DNA of 64,000 bases, from positions 1-64,000 of the forward strand of contig JACTUB010000012.1 in assembly GCA_015660885.1 (NCBI GenBank). Reading direction: 5' to 3'. Below the pieces are notes generated by a model that saw nothing but the letters and a program-made list of their open reading frames with translations, ran no database searches and was not told the DNA's origin. Made by a program: the position numbers and the translations under genes. Positions 9,557 to 18,346 of the stretch are shown here, one piece after another (within the stretch, counting starts at the first letter, position 1; each line of letters begins with the position of its first letter). The DNA is from Methanoregulaceae archaeon (GTDB lineage Archaea > Halobacteriota > Methanomicrobia > Methanomicrobiales > Methanospirillaceae).

Positions 9557-11479
9557 CTACCCCCCCTCTTTCTCTTTCATGAATGGTTTGTACATCTTTC
9601 CTCCCCCCTCGTAAAATTTGGAGTTGAATTCCACGAAATGCAGCCTCATTGACTGGAGGAAAGGGGAGAACATTGCAAGAACGATATTGATTATATGCAG
9701 CAGCGCGGCGATTAAAAACCCTACAACGGCGATGTCTATCATTCCCCCGAGCTGGTTGGCGACCACTGCAAGGACTACTGAAGCCATGCCAATTGCCATC
9801 AGCCGTGCATAGGAGATGATATTCACTGCAGTACTCATGATCTCGAATGCGCCGAAGACCCCGCCACCATAGATGATCATTACAAGGGCTATGACAATAA
9901 TAACGACACTGGGCGGGAGGAGGATGGCCGGGATCAATTTCATCACAGCTCCGGCGATGAGAAGTATCCCAATGATCATCGCGATCATTCCTACCTTTTC
10001 TATCGCATGTTTTTTGCTCTTTTTGGTAAGGGCATTGAGGGTTCCGATACTCAGTCCGAGCAGAACATGGAATACACCGATTGCTACTGCAAGGAGGAGG
10101 AGGGGGACAATCGCCTCCATCCTGTTCCAGGTGATCCCAAGGAAGGTGACAGGATGAATCCAGCCCATCATTTCGCCGAAATTCCCGAAGAGTTCTCCAA
10201 ACAGGAATCCAAAGATAATTGACGGAATTGAAGAGATGATCAGGATGTCCATCAGATGCTGGAGCCAGATCTCTGTTTTATATATTTTTTTCATGACGAG
10301 GGCAAATACCAGAATGATGGCCCCATATGCGATATCGCCAACCATAAGTCCGAAAAAGAACGGGAAGAAAATTGCCATCAGCGGAGACGGATCAACTTCC
10401 CGGTACTTTGGCATACCGACTACGTTTGTGAGAAATTCAAAGGGCTTTACTAACGCCGGGTTGTCATAGAAGGTGGGTGCATCGTCCATCTTCTCCGGAC
10501 TTACTTCAACTTCAATGACAATTACCCTGCTCCCGAAGGTTTTATTCAGCGCCTCTTTTGTCCGGTTCAGGTATTTTTTGGGGACCCAGCCCTCAATCAG
10601 GAAAGTGTACTCTGTCTGGCCGAATTTGCCAAACACACCGGCCTCTTCGTTCCTGTCCTCAAGCACTTTTTTAAGAACCGCAAGTTCCTGGTACCACTCT
10701 GTGGAAAGATTTTCGAGCTGTTTGTCAATTACTGACATCTCATCAATTGTTTTATCCCTTTTCTCCGTTATCAACCCGAGAATTTCAATAAATGGCTTCC
10801 CCAGATATTCCTGGGGCATCCTCACTTCATTGACATTCTGGGAAAAGATGAATGAGTGCACCTGCTCGGAATACTTCTTGTTGAATATAATGACAGTAGC
10901 AATAGTAGCTTCATCTATATCAGCAGAAATCAATTCAAACTGGTTTCTGGTGATTTCCACCAGGGCATTTCTGACAAGTTCTAAAACATCCCGGAACTCA
11001 CGCTGAATAAGAACTACGGTAATTTCAAAACCTTTTAACACTGGCAACTGGTTTTCTAATGGCTGAATTTTTTTAATAATTTTTTCATACCTGCCAAGCG
11101 CGTTGAGGGTATATTCCAGATTGCTCTTTCTTTCGGCAAGATCCTTTGTTGTCGATTCGAGAACGGAGACAACATATTTTGCCCTGTCGATGAGCTCCAC
11201 TTGGCTTTTTTTCTGCAGATCCTCAGTTATACGTGCCTGCTTCTGGATATCATCCGCTATTTTAGGGAGAGAGATGAAGATTCCCCTTATCTTCATTAAT
11301 ATATTTGTGAGTTCCCCCGCTTTTGTGAAATCCATCTTCCTGAGAATCGTGTCTCCCGGAAGGATGGTCTTTGATACGTCCTCCAGATGGATCGTGCCGG
11401 TATGGTATAGGACATCCACAACGCTCTGAAGATCATTTTTTGGCCCCAAAACCTGGATTTTTTTCATCTTCTGAAGCAT
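9557..11479 (-). CDS. atpI: A-type ATP synthase subunit I (membrane stator, a-type)
   Basis: Stator subunit forming the ion half-channels against the K ring. The N-terminal half (about 1-340) is cytoplasmic and rich in coiled coil; the C-terminal half has about seven to eight membrane helices from residue 370. The essential arginine of a-type subunits is visible in SYARLMAIGMA (about R559). 640 residues is typical. GGAG lies 9 bases before the ATG at 11479; a second ATG four codons later is also possible. Starts 6 bases after atpH. Confidence 0.96.
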   Translation of the reverse strand: MLQKMKKIQVLGPKNDLQSVVDVLYHTGTIHLEDVSKTILPGDTILRKMDFTKAGELTNILMKIRGIFISLPKIADDIQKQARITEDLQKKSQVELIDRAKYVVSVLESTTKDLAERKSNLEYTLNALGRYEKIIKKIQPLENQLPVLKGFEITVVLIQREFRDVLELVRNALVEITRNQFELISADIDEATIATVIIFNKKYSEQVHSFIFSQNVNEVRMPQEYLGKPFIEILGLITEKRDKTIDEMSVIDKQLENLSTEWYQELAVLKKVLEDRNEEAGVFGKFGQTEYTFLIEGWVPKKYLNRTKEALNKTFGSRVIVIEVEVSPEKMDDAPTFYDNPALVKPFEFLTNVVGMPKYREVDPSPLMAIFFPFFFGLMVGDIAYGAIILVFALVMKKIYKTEIWLQHLMDILIISSIPSIIFGFLFGELFGNFGEMMGWIHPVTFLGITWNRMEAIVPLLLLAVAIGVFHVLLGLSIGTLNALTKKSKKHAIEKVGMIAMIIGILLIAGAVMKLIPAILLPPSVVIIVIALVMIIYGGGVFGAFEIMSTAVNIISYARLMAIGMASVVLAVVANQLGGMIDIAVVGFLIAALLHIINIVLAMFSPFLQSMRLHFVEFNSKFYEGGGKMYKPFMKEKEGG

Positions 11480-11485
11480 AGTGCC

Positions 11486-11803
11486 CTACTCCATGGAAAC
11501 GATTTTTACTATCTTTTCTGTCGCTGGTTTTATATTGCGTTCTCCCTTTTCCTTAACTGAGATTACCTTCAGGTCACCTTGATTTTTAAGTTGTTCAATT
11601 TCTTTGTTAATCCTCTCTTTTTCTCTCTCGTAATATTCCAGGGCGGCCGCCTTTCCCTCTTTCTCAGAATTTGCAATCATTTCTTCAGCTTTTTTTCTTG
11701 CGCTGATAATGATTTCCTCGGCTTCCCTCCGTGTGTCTTCAATTTTAATATTTAACAGGAGTTCTTTTTCCCGGATTTGTTGCAATAACGTTTTTTCTGC
11801 CAC
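11486..11803 (-). CDS. atpH: A-type ATP synthase subunit H
   Basis: Peripheral-stalk coiled-coil partner of subunit E; first gene of the operon. 105 residues, nearly all heptad-like and rich in Glu, Lys and Arg (IKIEDTRREAEEIIISARKK), as in AhaH. The start codon is GTG at 11803. No good alternative exists because an in-frame stop lies just upstream. The gene order H-I-K-E-C-F-A-B-D matches that known from Methanosarcina and other euryarchaea; the small G gene found after D in Methanosarcina is absent here. Confidence 0.9.
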   Translation of the reverse strand: MAEKTLLQQIREKELLLNIKIEDTRREAEEIIISARKKAEEMIANSEKEGKAAALEYYEREKERINKEIEQLKNQGDLKVISVKEKGERNIKPATEKIVKIVSME

Positions 11804-11840
11804 AATCTACAACCCCTTCGATAGTCCTCCTTGGCATTTT

Positions 11841-11853
11841 TAATTTTTATATG
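11841..11853 (-). promoter_or_regulatory. TATA box of the ATP synthase operon
   Basis: On the minus strand CATATAAAAATTA stands about 44 bases before the GTG of atpH, predicting a leader of around 18-20 bases. It is the only strong TATA element upstream of the nine-gene operon. A GGAGG run between the box and the gene is not placed to serve any visible start. Confidence 0.6.
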
Positions 11854-12502
11854 AGACTATAATTCACAAGACAGTGCACCGTCGGGTAATCGCTGCTTAT
11901 GTATTTTGCCATGTTTCGATAATCCGCTCACTCCAACAGTCAATTGAGCCTTTTTATGGATATCGATTAATTCGGACATGGTTCTCATCTTAGACAAAAA
12001 TTAAATATGGTCAATGTCAATACTCCTGTTTTTAAAGCATAAATGTTTCTATTGTCCGATTCTGCTTAACCAAGGACGTATTCCTTGAATACTATTATAA
12101 CATTATTTTTAATAAAAAGAGAGATATGGTTCATATTCACATGCTGATTATCGCAGATGCTAGGAATTTTTTTAGGTATTATTTACACAATTCTGACGTT
12201 CTAGTGGATGATACGGAAAAATTAGGAGAAAGAGAACTAAAGATAGTCAACCCATCAAATAAATCCATATCCGGTAGTTTTCTTTGGTGGTCGTCGAGGC
12301 ATGTCCCTCTGCCACATCCCTGACAATGAGCACGGCAGGTCAGGACACCTCATTTTTTGCAGGATACCAGCATCGGATTGCCGGGTCAGGGATTTGCATC
12401 AGGTCATTAAGACCCGGTATATACCAAAGCGATATTAATTTGGCATTTTATCTAAGAAAAACTATTTAATCAGAACCAAAAGATTAAAGTGAGGATGGTT
12501 GT
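11854..12502. other. Sparse AT-rich intergenic region
   Basis: About 650 bases between the ATP synthase promoter and the first 109-aa paralog. The only coding candidate is the weak ORF at 12126-12323. The sequence CTATTTAATC near 12463-12472 may be the promoter of the gene at 12503. I see no tRNA-like fold, repeat array or insertion sequence in it. Confidence 0.5.
12126..12323 (+). CDS. Weak small ORF, 65 aa
   Basis: Unrecognised reading of 65 residues starting MVHIHMLIIADARNFF. In favour: a TATA-like CTATTATAACATT about 30 bases upstream and a purine-rich AAAAAGAGAGAT directly before the ATG; an acidic-basic middle part that looks protein-like. Against: it has no recognisable domain, it sits in a gene-poor stretch, and the last 15 residues look random. 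It could be the remains of a longer gene. Confidence 0.22.
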   Translation: MVHIHMLIIADARNFFRYYLHNSDVLVDDTEKLGERELKIVNPSNKSISGSFLWWSSRHVPLPHP

Positions 12503-12832
12503 ATGCCAGATGTGACAGATGACGAGAGGGGGAGAAGAATTTTTCAGTTGCACAAGGAGCGTGCTGTCGAGACGGCAATAGAGAATATCCGCCACAACCC
12601 GGGATCCAAGTGGTCTGCATTTTCACCGCAGGACATAAAAACGCTCAACTATATCCTTGGCGAGACATGGGTCTCCGTGGGGAGACAAATATGGGAACAG
12701 AGTTCCTTTACCCGCCTGACAAGAAGAGATCTGGAAGAGATCATCAGTATCGGAAATGATGTGATAAGCAAGAAATTGCGGGAGGAGACGGGGATCAATA
12801 AAATCTGCGGGATTCTTAGGGGATCTATCTGA
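12503..12832 (+). CDS. Small soluble protein, 109 aa, paralog A (MPDV family)
   Basis: Unrecognised alpha-helical protein starting MPDVTDDERGRRIF. It is a clear paralog of the 109-aa protein at 14444-14773: same length, same first four residues, and by my ungapped count about 35 identical positions in the first 87, including the shared pattern GSxWSxF at 34-40 and IWE at 63-65. No cysteines cluster and no membrane segment, so a small soluble binding protein is likely. GAGGATGG precedes the ATG. The 3' 20 residues diverge between the copies. Function unknown. Confidence 0.75.
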   Translation: MPDVTDDERGRRIFQLHKERAVETAIENIRHNPGSKWSAFSPQDIKTLNYILGETWVSVGRQIWEQSSFTRLTRRDLEEIISIGNDVISKKLREETGINKICGILRGSI

Positions 12833-13071
12833 TGAGAGAGAACCAGGAACCTTGACACTTACCGTAATACTTTCTTTGCTTTTTTTTCACTGTTCATTAA
12901 AAAATTTAAAGGGAAATGAGTCTTGTTTTCCACGAGTGTAATGACACTCCCAAAACCGTAGCTGTACCTTCAAAACTGTCATGCATAAGGAACCTGATGC
13001 CTTTCTGTTCTCCAGATTTCACTCTCCGTGACTTTGATTCGCCCGTATGACGGAACAAAAATGTCTGCAGT

Positions 13072-14196
13072 TTATGTCAGACCCAGGTACTGAGGAATAA
13101 AGAGAATACCAAAGAAGCACACCATCAGAACAAGACCGAGAGGGACTCCTCTTCTTGCCCACTCCTTGCTCGTGATCTCCAGTTTTCCTGCAGCGATGAT
13201 ATTAGGAATGTTTCCGGGAATAAGCATCCCTCCGGCAATAATAAGCCCCAGAACTGCACTTTTTATCTGCTGGACAGACAGGACCGGACTGATCTCAGCG
13301 GCAGCAAGTGTAGCGTTGTCAAGCACGGCAGAGACCATATTTACCCAGTAAAGCCCCTCTGCCGGTATTTGTATAATATAATCGAGGACGACCGGTTTGA
13401 AACCTTCGCCAAGAAAGACCAGTGCCATGATGAACAGGTAGACTTTTCCGGCACGAACAACTACCTGCCTGATTGTCTCCCGCTGGAGGTGGCATTCGGC
13501 CACTCCTGTTCCGGTCCCGCCTCGTTTGTACAGGATGACCCCGATAATTCCCAGAAGGATAATTGCAGGTATAATATAGATGCCAAGGATACGAAATAGA
13601 AAATCGAAGCCGGCATAGTGCGGGGCCCCGGAAAGTTTGGCTACAATAATCGTGGAGAGAGGTTCACCGAGCGGTGTTAAAGCGGCACCCAGCCCGATTG
13701 CAAAGCAAGCGACAATGGTAATGTCAATCTTGGAACCCCGGTCAAGCGGCAGCGCACAGATAATTTCGACAAGCAAAATCGATGCGAGTATTGCGGAGAT
13801 CACACTCGAGATGAATCCCAGAAGGATGATAAGTCCGAAAACGATACTGGGCACCGAGAATTTTTTCACCAGGTTATTTATTCCCAGCTCGATTTGCCGG
13901 TACCAGATATAGATGATAGTCCCAACGATGAGCACAATCTGCACGATACCCATTGGTATCCCATAGATGTTGGTAATATTCAGCGGGGTCGTCAGGGCTT
14001 CTGTCAGAATCTTCCAGCTCCAGCCTGCATGTTCACCCTGTAAGGGAATAAAACCAGAGAAAGTCAGGGCAAGTACTCCAGAAACGAACAGGAAAATCTC
14101 GAGGTTACGTTCAATTGCCCGGACTTTGAATGGCAGGACTAAAACAGCAATGAATATGATGGCGAGGCTGATTTTAGCCTGCAAAATATCCAGCAT
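13072..14196 (-). CDS. DUF1646 family membrane permease (predicted cation or anion transporter)
   Basis: Integral membrane protein of 374 residues with about eleven hydrophobic helices, of the DUF1646 family, which belongs to the ion-transporter superfamily that includes ArsB and NhaD. Two features support this: the re-entrant-like motif GLGAALTPLGEPLSTIIVAK (about 191-210) and the matching second-half motif IIAGGMLIPGNIPNIIAAGK (about 316-335), which form the inverted repeat typical of the superfamily. The substrate is not known for the family; sodium/proton exchange is a reasonable guess only. It stands alone on the minus strand between the two paralogous 109-aa proteins. Confidence 0.85.
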   Translation of the reverse strand: MLDILQAKISLAIIFIAVLVLPFKVRAIERNLEIFLFVSGVLALTFSGFIPLQGEHAGWSWKILTEALTTPLNITNIYGIPMGIVQIVLIVGTIIYIWYRQIELGINNLVKKFSVPSIVFGLIILLGFISSVISAILASILLVEIICALPLDRGSKIDITIVACFAIGLGAALTPLGEPLSTIIVAKLSGAPHYAGFDFLFRILGIYIIPAIILLGIIGVILYKRGGTGTGVAECHLQRETIRQVVVRAGKVYLFIMALVFLGEGFKPVVLDYIIQIPAEGLYWVNMVSAVLDNATLAAAEISPVLSVQQIKSAVLGLIIAGGMLIPGNIPNIIAAGKLEITSKEWARRGVPLGLVLMVCFFGILFIPQYLGLT

Positions 14197-14443
14197 CCTT
14201 ATTTTATTAGAGAAGGGGACTTGTAAATCTATTGAATTCTATTGTTGTAAAACCTAGGCAAGATATGCACCAATCGAACCACAGGAATTGTATCCCATCG
14301 TCAGAGCACCCCTTATTTTTATCAAAAGAATTCCAGCTTGCACTATCGATTACCATACCCAAAAAAAGAGCCATAAAGATTATCAAGTGGGAGGGAAATG
14401 AGAAAAATGAACACGCATTCTGTTTATAGGTGGTGAATGAAAA

Positions 14444-14773
14444 ATGCCGGATGTATCACAAAAAGAAATTGGAAAACGTCTCTATCATGTGCACCGTGAG
14501 AAGAGAGTGGAAGAGGCCATTAAAAAAATAAAATCTGGTGTTGGCAGTGAGTGGAGCTCATTTACCCGCGAAGATATCGAACTCCTTGGTCACCTGCTGC
14601 AATGCACATGGAATGTAATTGATCAGAAGATCTGGGAGAATATACCTTTCAGCCGCATGACAAAAAACGATGTCCGGAAAGTTCTTTCATTTGGTGAGGG
14701 AGTCAGTCCGGGGAAGAACCCGGATACGGCTGCAGTCAATGAGATCAAAAGAATATTGCTCTCTCTTAAATAA
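14444..14773 (+). CDS. Small soluble protein, 109 aa, paralog B (MPDV family)
   Basis: Paralog of the protein at 12503-12832; starts MPDVSQKEIGKRLY. Conserved between the two are the N-terminal tetrad, GSxWSxF, the TW pair at 55-56, IWE at 63-65 and the FxRxT pattern at 69-73, which suggests one compact helical fold under selection. A strong ribosome site GGTGGTGA lies 7 bases before the ATG. The two copies flank the DUF1646 permease on the opposite strand. No domain is recognised and no function is assigned. Confidence 0.8.
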   Translation: MPDVSQKEIGKRLYHVHREKRVEEAIKKIKSGVGSEWSSFTREDIELLGHLLQCTWNVIDQKIWENIPFSRMTKNDVRKVLSFGEGVSPGKNPDTAAVNEIKRILLSLK

Positions 14774-14848
14774 CATATTCTATTTTTAAAAAACAGATCG
14801 TGCCTCGATAACGATAAGCTGATAAAAATCTTGAGCGTGAACTCACGA

Positions 14849-16012
14849 TCATGATGTTGCTACAGCCACACATTCCTCAATTGTCCCGATCCGGGCGACT
14901 GCCCCACACATATTCGGTACATAGGCAAGAGCCTTGCCGCTGTTGACCATGATTGCTGAGTATTGTTCCATGGCAGGCGAGACCACCATACAGGTATCGG
15001 CAAATATCCGGGCACCACTCCTCTCAATGATACTAAATGCCGGGACGTTTTTATCAATTACCCCTTGCGCGGCAAAGACATAGAGTGGTTTAGTTACAGT
15101 TTTTCCTTTCAGAAGTTCTGCGATCTTGATAAGCTCCTCAGGTGAGCAGTGCGGGCAACCCACCGCAACTGCGTCGACATGGATCTCAGTAAAGAGCCGG
15201 TTGATCTCGGCGGGTTCTACTGAAATAACCTCAAGACCAGAAAGATTGAAACGGATCTTCTTTGCCTCCGGGGTGATATTATCGACGTGATAGAGAGCCA
15301 CTGCCCCGGTTGCAGCCATCGCCGCACCAAGCGCTTTCAGCTGGTCGGGATCGGGTTTGATGCCCCGGAAATACGGTATTTTATTGCCCACCAGTTTCCC
15401 TGCATGATATCCCAGCGCCCCATAATGAGCTATACTCCAGTCCTTTTCATCGGATTTTACTTCAATGATCACGTGAGGTCTACGATTTTTTTCAAGATGC
15501 AGCCCGTAACAGGGAGTTTTTCCGATCAGCGCAGCAGCGAGAGCACTCGGTCCCCCCTCCCGGTTCGTCCGAGCCCCGATAACAGAATTTGCATAACTGA
15601 CCGCAGACGATTCGGACCATGCGAGATGATCTCCAAAGGAAGTTTTATGCAGATAATACGGTGTGCAGGTGCATTCAAGGTTCACCCCAAGCCGTTCATA
15701 AGCCGCGATCACTGCCTGCTGTTTTGCAGCAAAATCCGGATTTATACCCATCTCCTGCCATCGTCGGCGGGGCATACCGATCGGATTTAACACTGCCGGA
15801 ACCACTGCACGGGTATCAAGACTTGACAGCCATGCAAGCCCGTATTCGCCAATTGTTTTGTATGAAGCCCCGCTGACCTGTGCACTTTTTATTCCCACAA
15901 GTCGGTCTGCACCAAAGACTTTCCCCAGAGCTACAAGAAGTTCCATCATCTTTTGCCGGGTCTCGCCCTTTTCACCGGCAAGGATCTCCTCTTCCTCAGG
16001 ATCGAGATACAT
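14849..16012 (-). CDS. Aconitase X catalytic (large) subunit, probable phosphomevalonate dehydratase large subunit
   Basis: Member of the DUF521/AcnX family. In archaea the two-part enzyme dehydrates mevalonate 5-phosphate to trans-anhydromevalonate 5-phosphate in the modified mevalonate pathway for isoprenoid lipids. Visible marks: SAQVSGASYKTIGEYGL near residue 43, the cysteines in NLECTCTPYYL (about 115), AVGCPHCSPEEL (about 285) and PNMCGAVARIG near the C terminus, fitting Fe-S ligation. I chose ATG 16012 with GGTGA five bases before it; a GTG at 16021 overlapping the ubiD stop is the alternative. The small swivelling subunit (DUF126) is not in the window. The neighbouring UbiD and UbiX genes support this role. 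Confidence 0.88.
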   Translation of the reverse strand: MYLDPEEEEILAGEKGETRQKMMELLVALGKVFGADRLVGIKSAQVSGASYKTIGEYGLAWLSSLDTRAVVPAVLNPIGMPRRRWQEMGINPDFAAKQQAVIAAYERLGVNLECTCTPYYLHKTSFGDHLAWSESSAVSYANSVIGARTNREGGPSALAAALIGKTPCYGLHLEKNRRPHVIIEVKSDEKDWSIAHYGALGYHAGKLVGNKIPYFRGIKPDPDQLKALGAAMAATGAVALYHVDNITPEAKKIRFNLSGLEVISVEPAEINRLFTEIHVDAVAVGCPHCSPEELIKIAELLKGKTVTKPLYVFAAQGVIDKNVPAFSIIERSGARIFADTCMVVSPAMEQYSAIMVNSGKALAYVPNMCGAVARIGTIEECVAVATS

Positions 16013-16017
16013 CGGGT

Positions 16018-17253
16018 TCACCAGGTCGCGCGCGAAAAGTCGTCCTCACGCCCGATCACCATGGTTGCATCGACCCCGACCTTCACATTGGTACCATCTT
16101 CGAGCTGGCAGGGATCGAGAGATGAACCCCGCACACCTGTTATCACCATGACATCACGGTCACCACTCACGCGTGTCGCGATGGCATACTCTACATCATT
16201 CGGATCATAGGGATCAATATCCTCATCCACGACAACGACATGCTTGAGGGACGTGTGTGCGGCAAATGCAGCCATTATTGCGTTCTTCGCATCGCCCTGA
16301 GTACTCTTTTTAATCTGGATTACCGCATGCAGATAGCCACAACCTCCTTTAGTCAGCACGACGTTTCTCACTTCAGTTACACCGGCAACAGCACGGTATA
16401 TCTTCGATTCATAGGGAGCGCCCATCAGCATTTTGTGTTCATCACCACCAGGGAGGATACCGTGATAAATGAAATTTTGTTTGAGATACATACCCGTAAA
16501 TTCGATAACCGGTTGTTGTCGCACGGGATCATAGGTACCGGTGATGTCTACAAATGGCCCTTCATCCGTGACTTCCCCACCTATATATCCTTCGAGCACG
16601 ATTTCGGCATCCGGGACAAGCACACCATTGCTGCATCGCCGGACCGCGATTTCCCCGCCGAGAAGTTCAGCCGCAAAACCAAGTTCCATGCCCGCAGGAA
16701 CCCGGGTGCAACTTGCAAATGTAACCGCAGGATCTGTTCCAATGGTAACCGCAACGGGAAGTTTCTCACGCTTTGCCAGTGCTTTTCCCAGCATCACGTG
16801 CGTATGCCTGCCCTCAACCAGCCGGGCTGCAACCCGATGATCGTCAAGCACCTGCATCCGGTGGATTGATGCATTCTCCACTCCATCAAACCGGGAGAAT
16901 ACAATACCTGATGTGAGATACCTCCCGGCGTCCCTGGGGAAGTGATGCATAACAGGAATTGAGGAGAGACTGGGTTTTTTCATCGTGAGTGTCCCTGCTG
17001 TTTTTACTTTCCCGTCAAATTTTGCGTCGGCAAGTGTTTTCACCATCTTTTTCTCGTCAATTCCGAGAGCAATCGAAAGCGCACGCCGGCTTGCAGTCAG
17101 ATTCATTACTGCGCGGGCTCCTTCGATCTTATGGAAAAACAGGAGTTTATCGGTAGTACTCGCCATCTTTGGGGCCTGCAAATCAGCCGAAACCGGCTCC
17201 TCTACATCAATAACAAGCCCGTATTCCCGCATTTTTTCGATAAATTCACGCAT
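16018..17253 (-). CDS. UbiD-family decarboxylase, probable anhydromevalonate phosphate decarboxylase
   Basis: UbiD-type enzyme that uses prenylated FMN and a metal to decarboxylate alpha,beta-unsaturated acids. Marks include NLTASRRALSIALGI near residue 53, ITGTYDPVRQQPVIEFTGMY near 236, and the C-terminal GSSLDPCQLEDGTNVKVGVD. In this context (directly between ubiX and aconitase X) the likely substrate is trans-anhydromevalonate 5-phosphate, giving isopentenyl phosphate; an aromatic acid decarboxylase for another pathway is the alternative. I chose ATG 17253 because GGAG lies 8 bases before it; GTG 17262 is possible. It overlaps ubiX by 8 bases. Confidence 0.88.
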   Translation of the reverse strand: MREFIEKMREYGLVIDVEEPVSADLQAPKMASTTDKLLFFHKIEGARAVMNLTASRRALSIALGIDEKKMVKTLADAKFDGKVKTAGTLTMKKPSLSSIPVMHHFPRDAGRYLTSGIVFSRFDGVENASIHRMQVLDDHRVAARLVEGRHTHVMLGKALAKREKLPVAVTIGTDPAVTFASCTRVPAGMELGFAAELLGGEIAVRRCSNGVLVPDAEIVLEGYIGGEVTDEGPFVDITGTYDPVRQQPVIEFTGMYLKQNFIYHGILPGGDEHKMLMGAPYESKIYRAVAGVTEVRNVVLTKGGCGYLHAVIQIKKSTQGDAKNAIMAAFAAHTSLKHVVVVDEDIDPYDPNDVEYAIATRVSGDRDVMVITGVRGSSLDPCQLEDGTNVKVGVDATMVIGREDDFSRATW

Positions 17254-17800
17254 CGTAACCACTCCAGCGCTTTACAAGAGTATGTTCCACCCCAAGATGA
17301 TCGAGTACGCGGGCAACGACCATATCCACCAGGTCATTTATTGTATCCGGATTGTGGTAAAACCCTGGACAGGCCGGCATAATTGTTGCTCCGGCATCCT
17401 CGGCGGCAAGCATGTTCTTTAAATGGATCTTTGAGAGCGGCGTCTCCCGGGTGACAAGAATACAGGTACGGTGCTCCTTGAGGCAGACATCTGCGGTCCG
17501 GGTTATCAGGTTGTCTGAATATCCTGATGCGACTGCCGCAAGCGTTTTTGCACTGCAGGGAATCACGACCATCCCATCAAAAGGGTGAGATCCGCTTGCG
17601 ATCGATGCGTCCATCCTGTCAATAGCATGGTACGTTGCATTGAACCCTTCGAAGGATACCCCTTCATGAGCGGCAATCTGCCCCGCCACATTCGAAACGA
17701 TGATGTGCACTTTCGCATCCCTGCAGAGCACTTCAAGCAGGCGTTGGGCATAGCATGCCCCGCTTGCACCCGTCACTCCAATAACAAATTCTTTTTGCAT
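17246..17800 (-). CDS. ubiX: UbiX-like flavin prenyltransferase
   Basis: Transfers a dimethylallyl group to reduced FMN to make the prenyl-FMN cofactor needed by UbiD enzymes. The flavin-binding GVTGASGACYAQRLLEV (8-24), the SGSHPFDGMVVIPCSAKTL stretch near residue 71 and RxTPLS (RETPLSKIHLKNML) are all in place. 184 residues is normal. GAGGT lies 4-5 bases before the ATG. It is first in a three-gene operon with its client UbiD and aconitase X; the pairing is strong evidence for cofactor supply to the neighbouring decarboxylase. Confidence 0.93.
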   Translation of the reverse strand: MQKEFVIGVTGASGACYAQRLLEVLCRDAKVHIIVSNVAGQIAAHEGVSFEGFNATYHAIDRMDASIASGSHPFDGMVVIPCSAKTLAAVASGYSDNLITRTADVCLKEHRTCILVTRETPLSKIHLKNMLAAEDAGATIMPACPGFYHNPDTINDLVDMVVARVLDHLGVEHTLVKRWSGYDA

Positions 17801-17882
17801 CTTACCTCGCGCTCTCCTGTGATACCTATGTCGGATTTGTGATAAAAAGAGTTTATGCCGGAATCAGTGACAATAAAAAGAT

Positions 17883-18338
17883 TCATTTTGTTTTTGGAGG
17901 TGCAAAAAAGCGGTATCGCACGTGCGCTTCCTCGATACGTCTGGCATGTGACGGGTTCAGATCCCGGCGCGCTTCGATTACGAGAGTATTGAGAATATTG
18001 TGAAGGCGGATAGTGTCGTAATCCTTGTCCTTGTGTTCATTTAAAAAGTCCAGAAGATCGCTTGTACTCTTAAGTACACCGGAACTTCCCACGAGATTCA
18101 AGCGGTTGAGCGTTATGGCGAGATTCTTTTTTGCGATATCCATTTTATACTGATCGCCACCAGCAAGGTTCAGCTCGGTAATCGCGTTTAAAAGATCAGT
18201 ATAGACTTTGAGCTTGTGGGAGCTTTCATGCATCCTGCGCTCGGCACTGCGAAGTTTCAACAATGTGGCGGTCATAATGACAATAATTGCCACCACACCT
18301 CCTGTCACTACAATCCAGTCTTCTATCATCACATTCAC
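17883..18338 (-). CDS. Single-pass membrane protein of unknown function, 151 aa
   Basis: Unrecognised. One N-terminal membrane helix (WIVVTGGVVAIIVIMTATLL, about 8-27) followed by a charged, mostly helical cytoplasmic domain of about 120 residues with possible coiled coil (LRSAERRMHESSHKLKVY). The C-terminal part is basic. It follows the lipoprotein gene at 18347-18823 by 8 bases on the same strand and is probably cotranscribed with it. Topology is deduced from composition only. Confidence 0.7.
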   Translation of the reverse strand: MNVMIEDWIVVTGGVVAIIVIMTATLLKLRSAERRMHESSHKLKVYTDLLNAITELNLAGGDQYKMDIAKKNLAITLNRLNLVGSSGVLKSTSDLLDFLNEHKDKDYDTIRLHNILNTLVIEARRDLNPSHARRIEEAHVRYRFFAPPKTK

Positions 18339-18346
18339 CTCAAAAT

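Noticed and set aside
12935..12950. GAGTGT-AATG-ACACTC hairpin as a terminator or operator.
   Set aside because: Only six base pairs, no T-run follows on either strand, and no gene end is adjacent; chance is likely.
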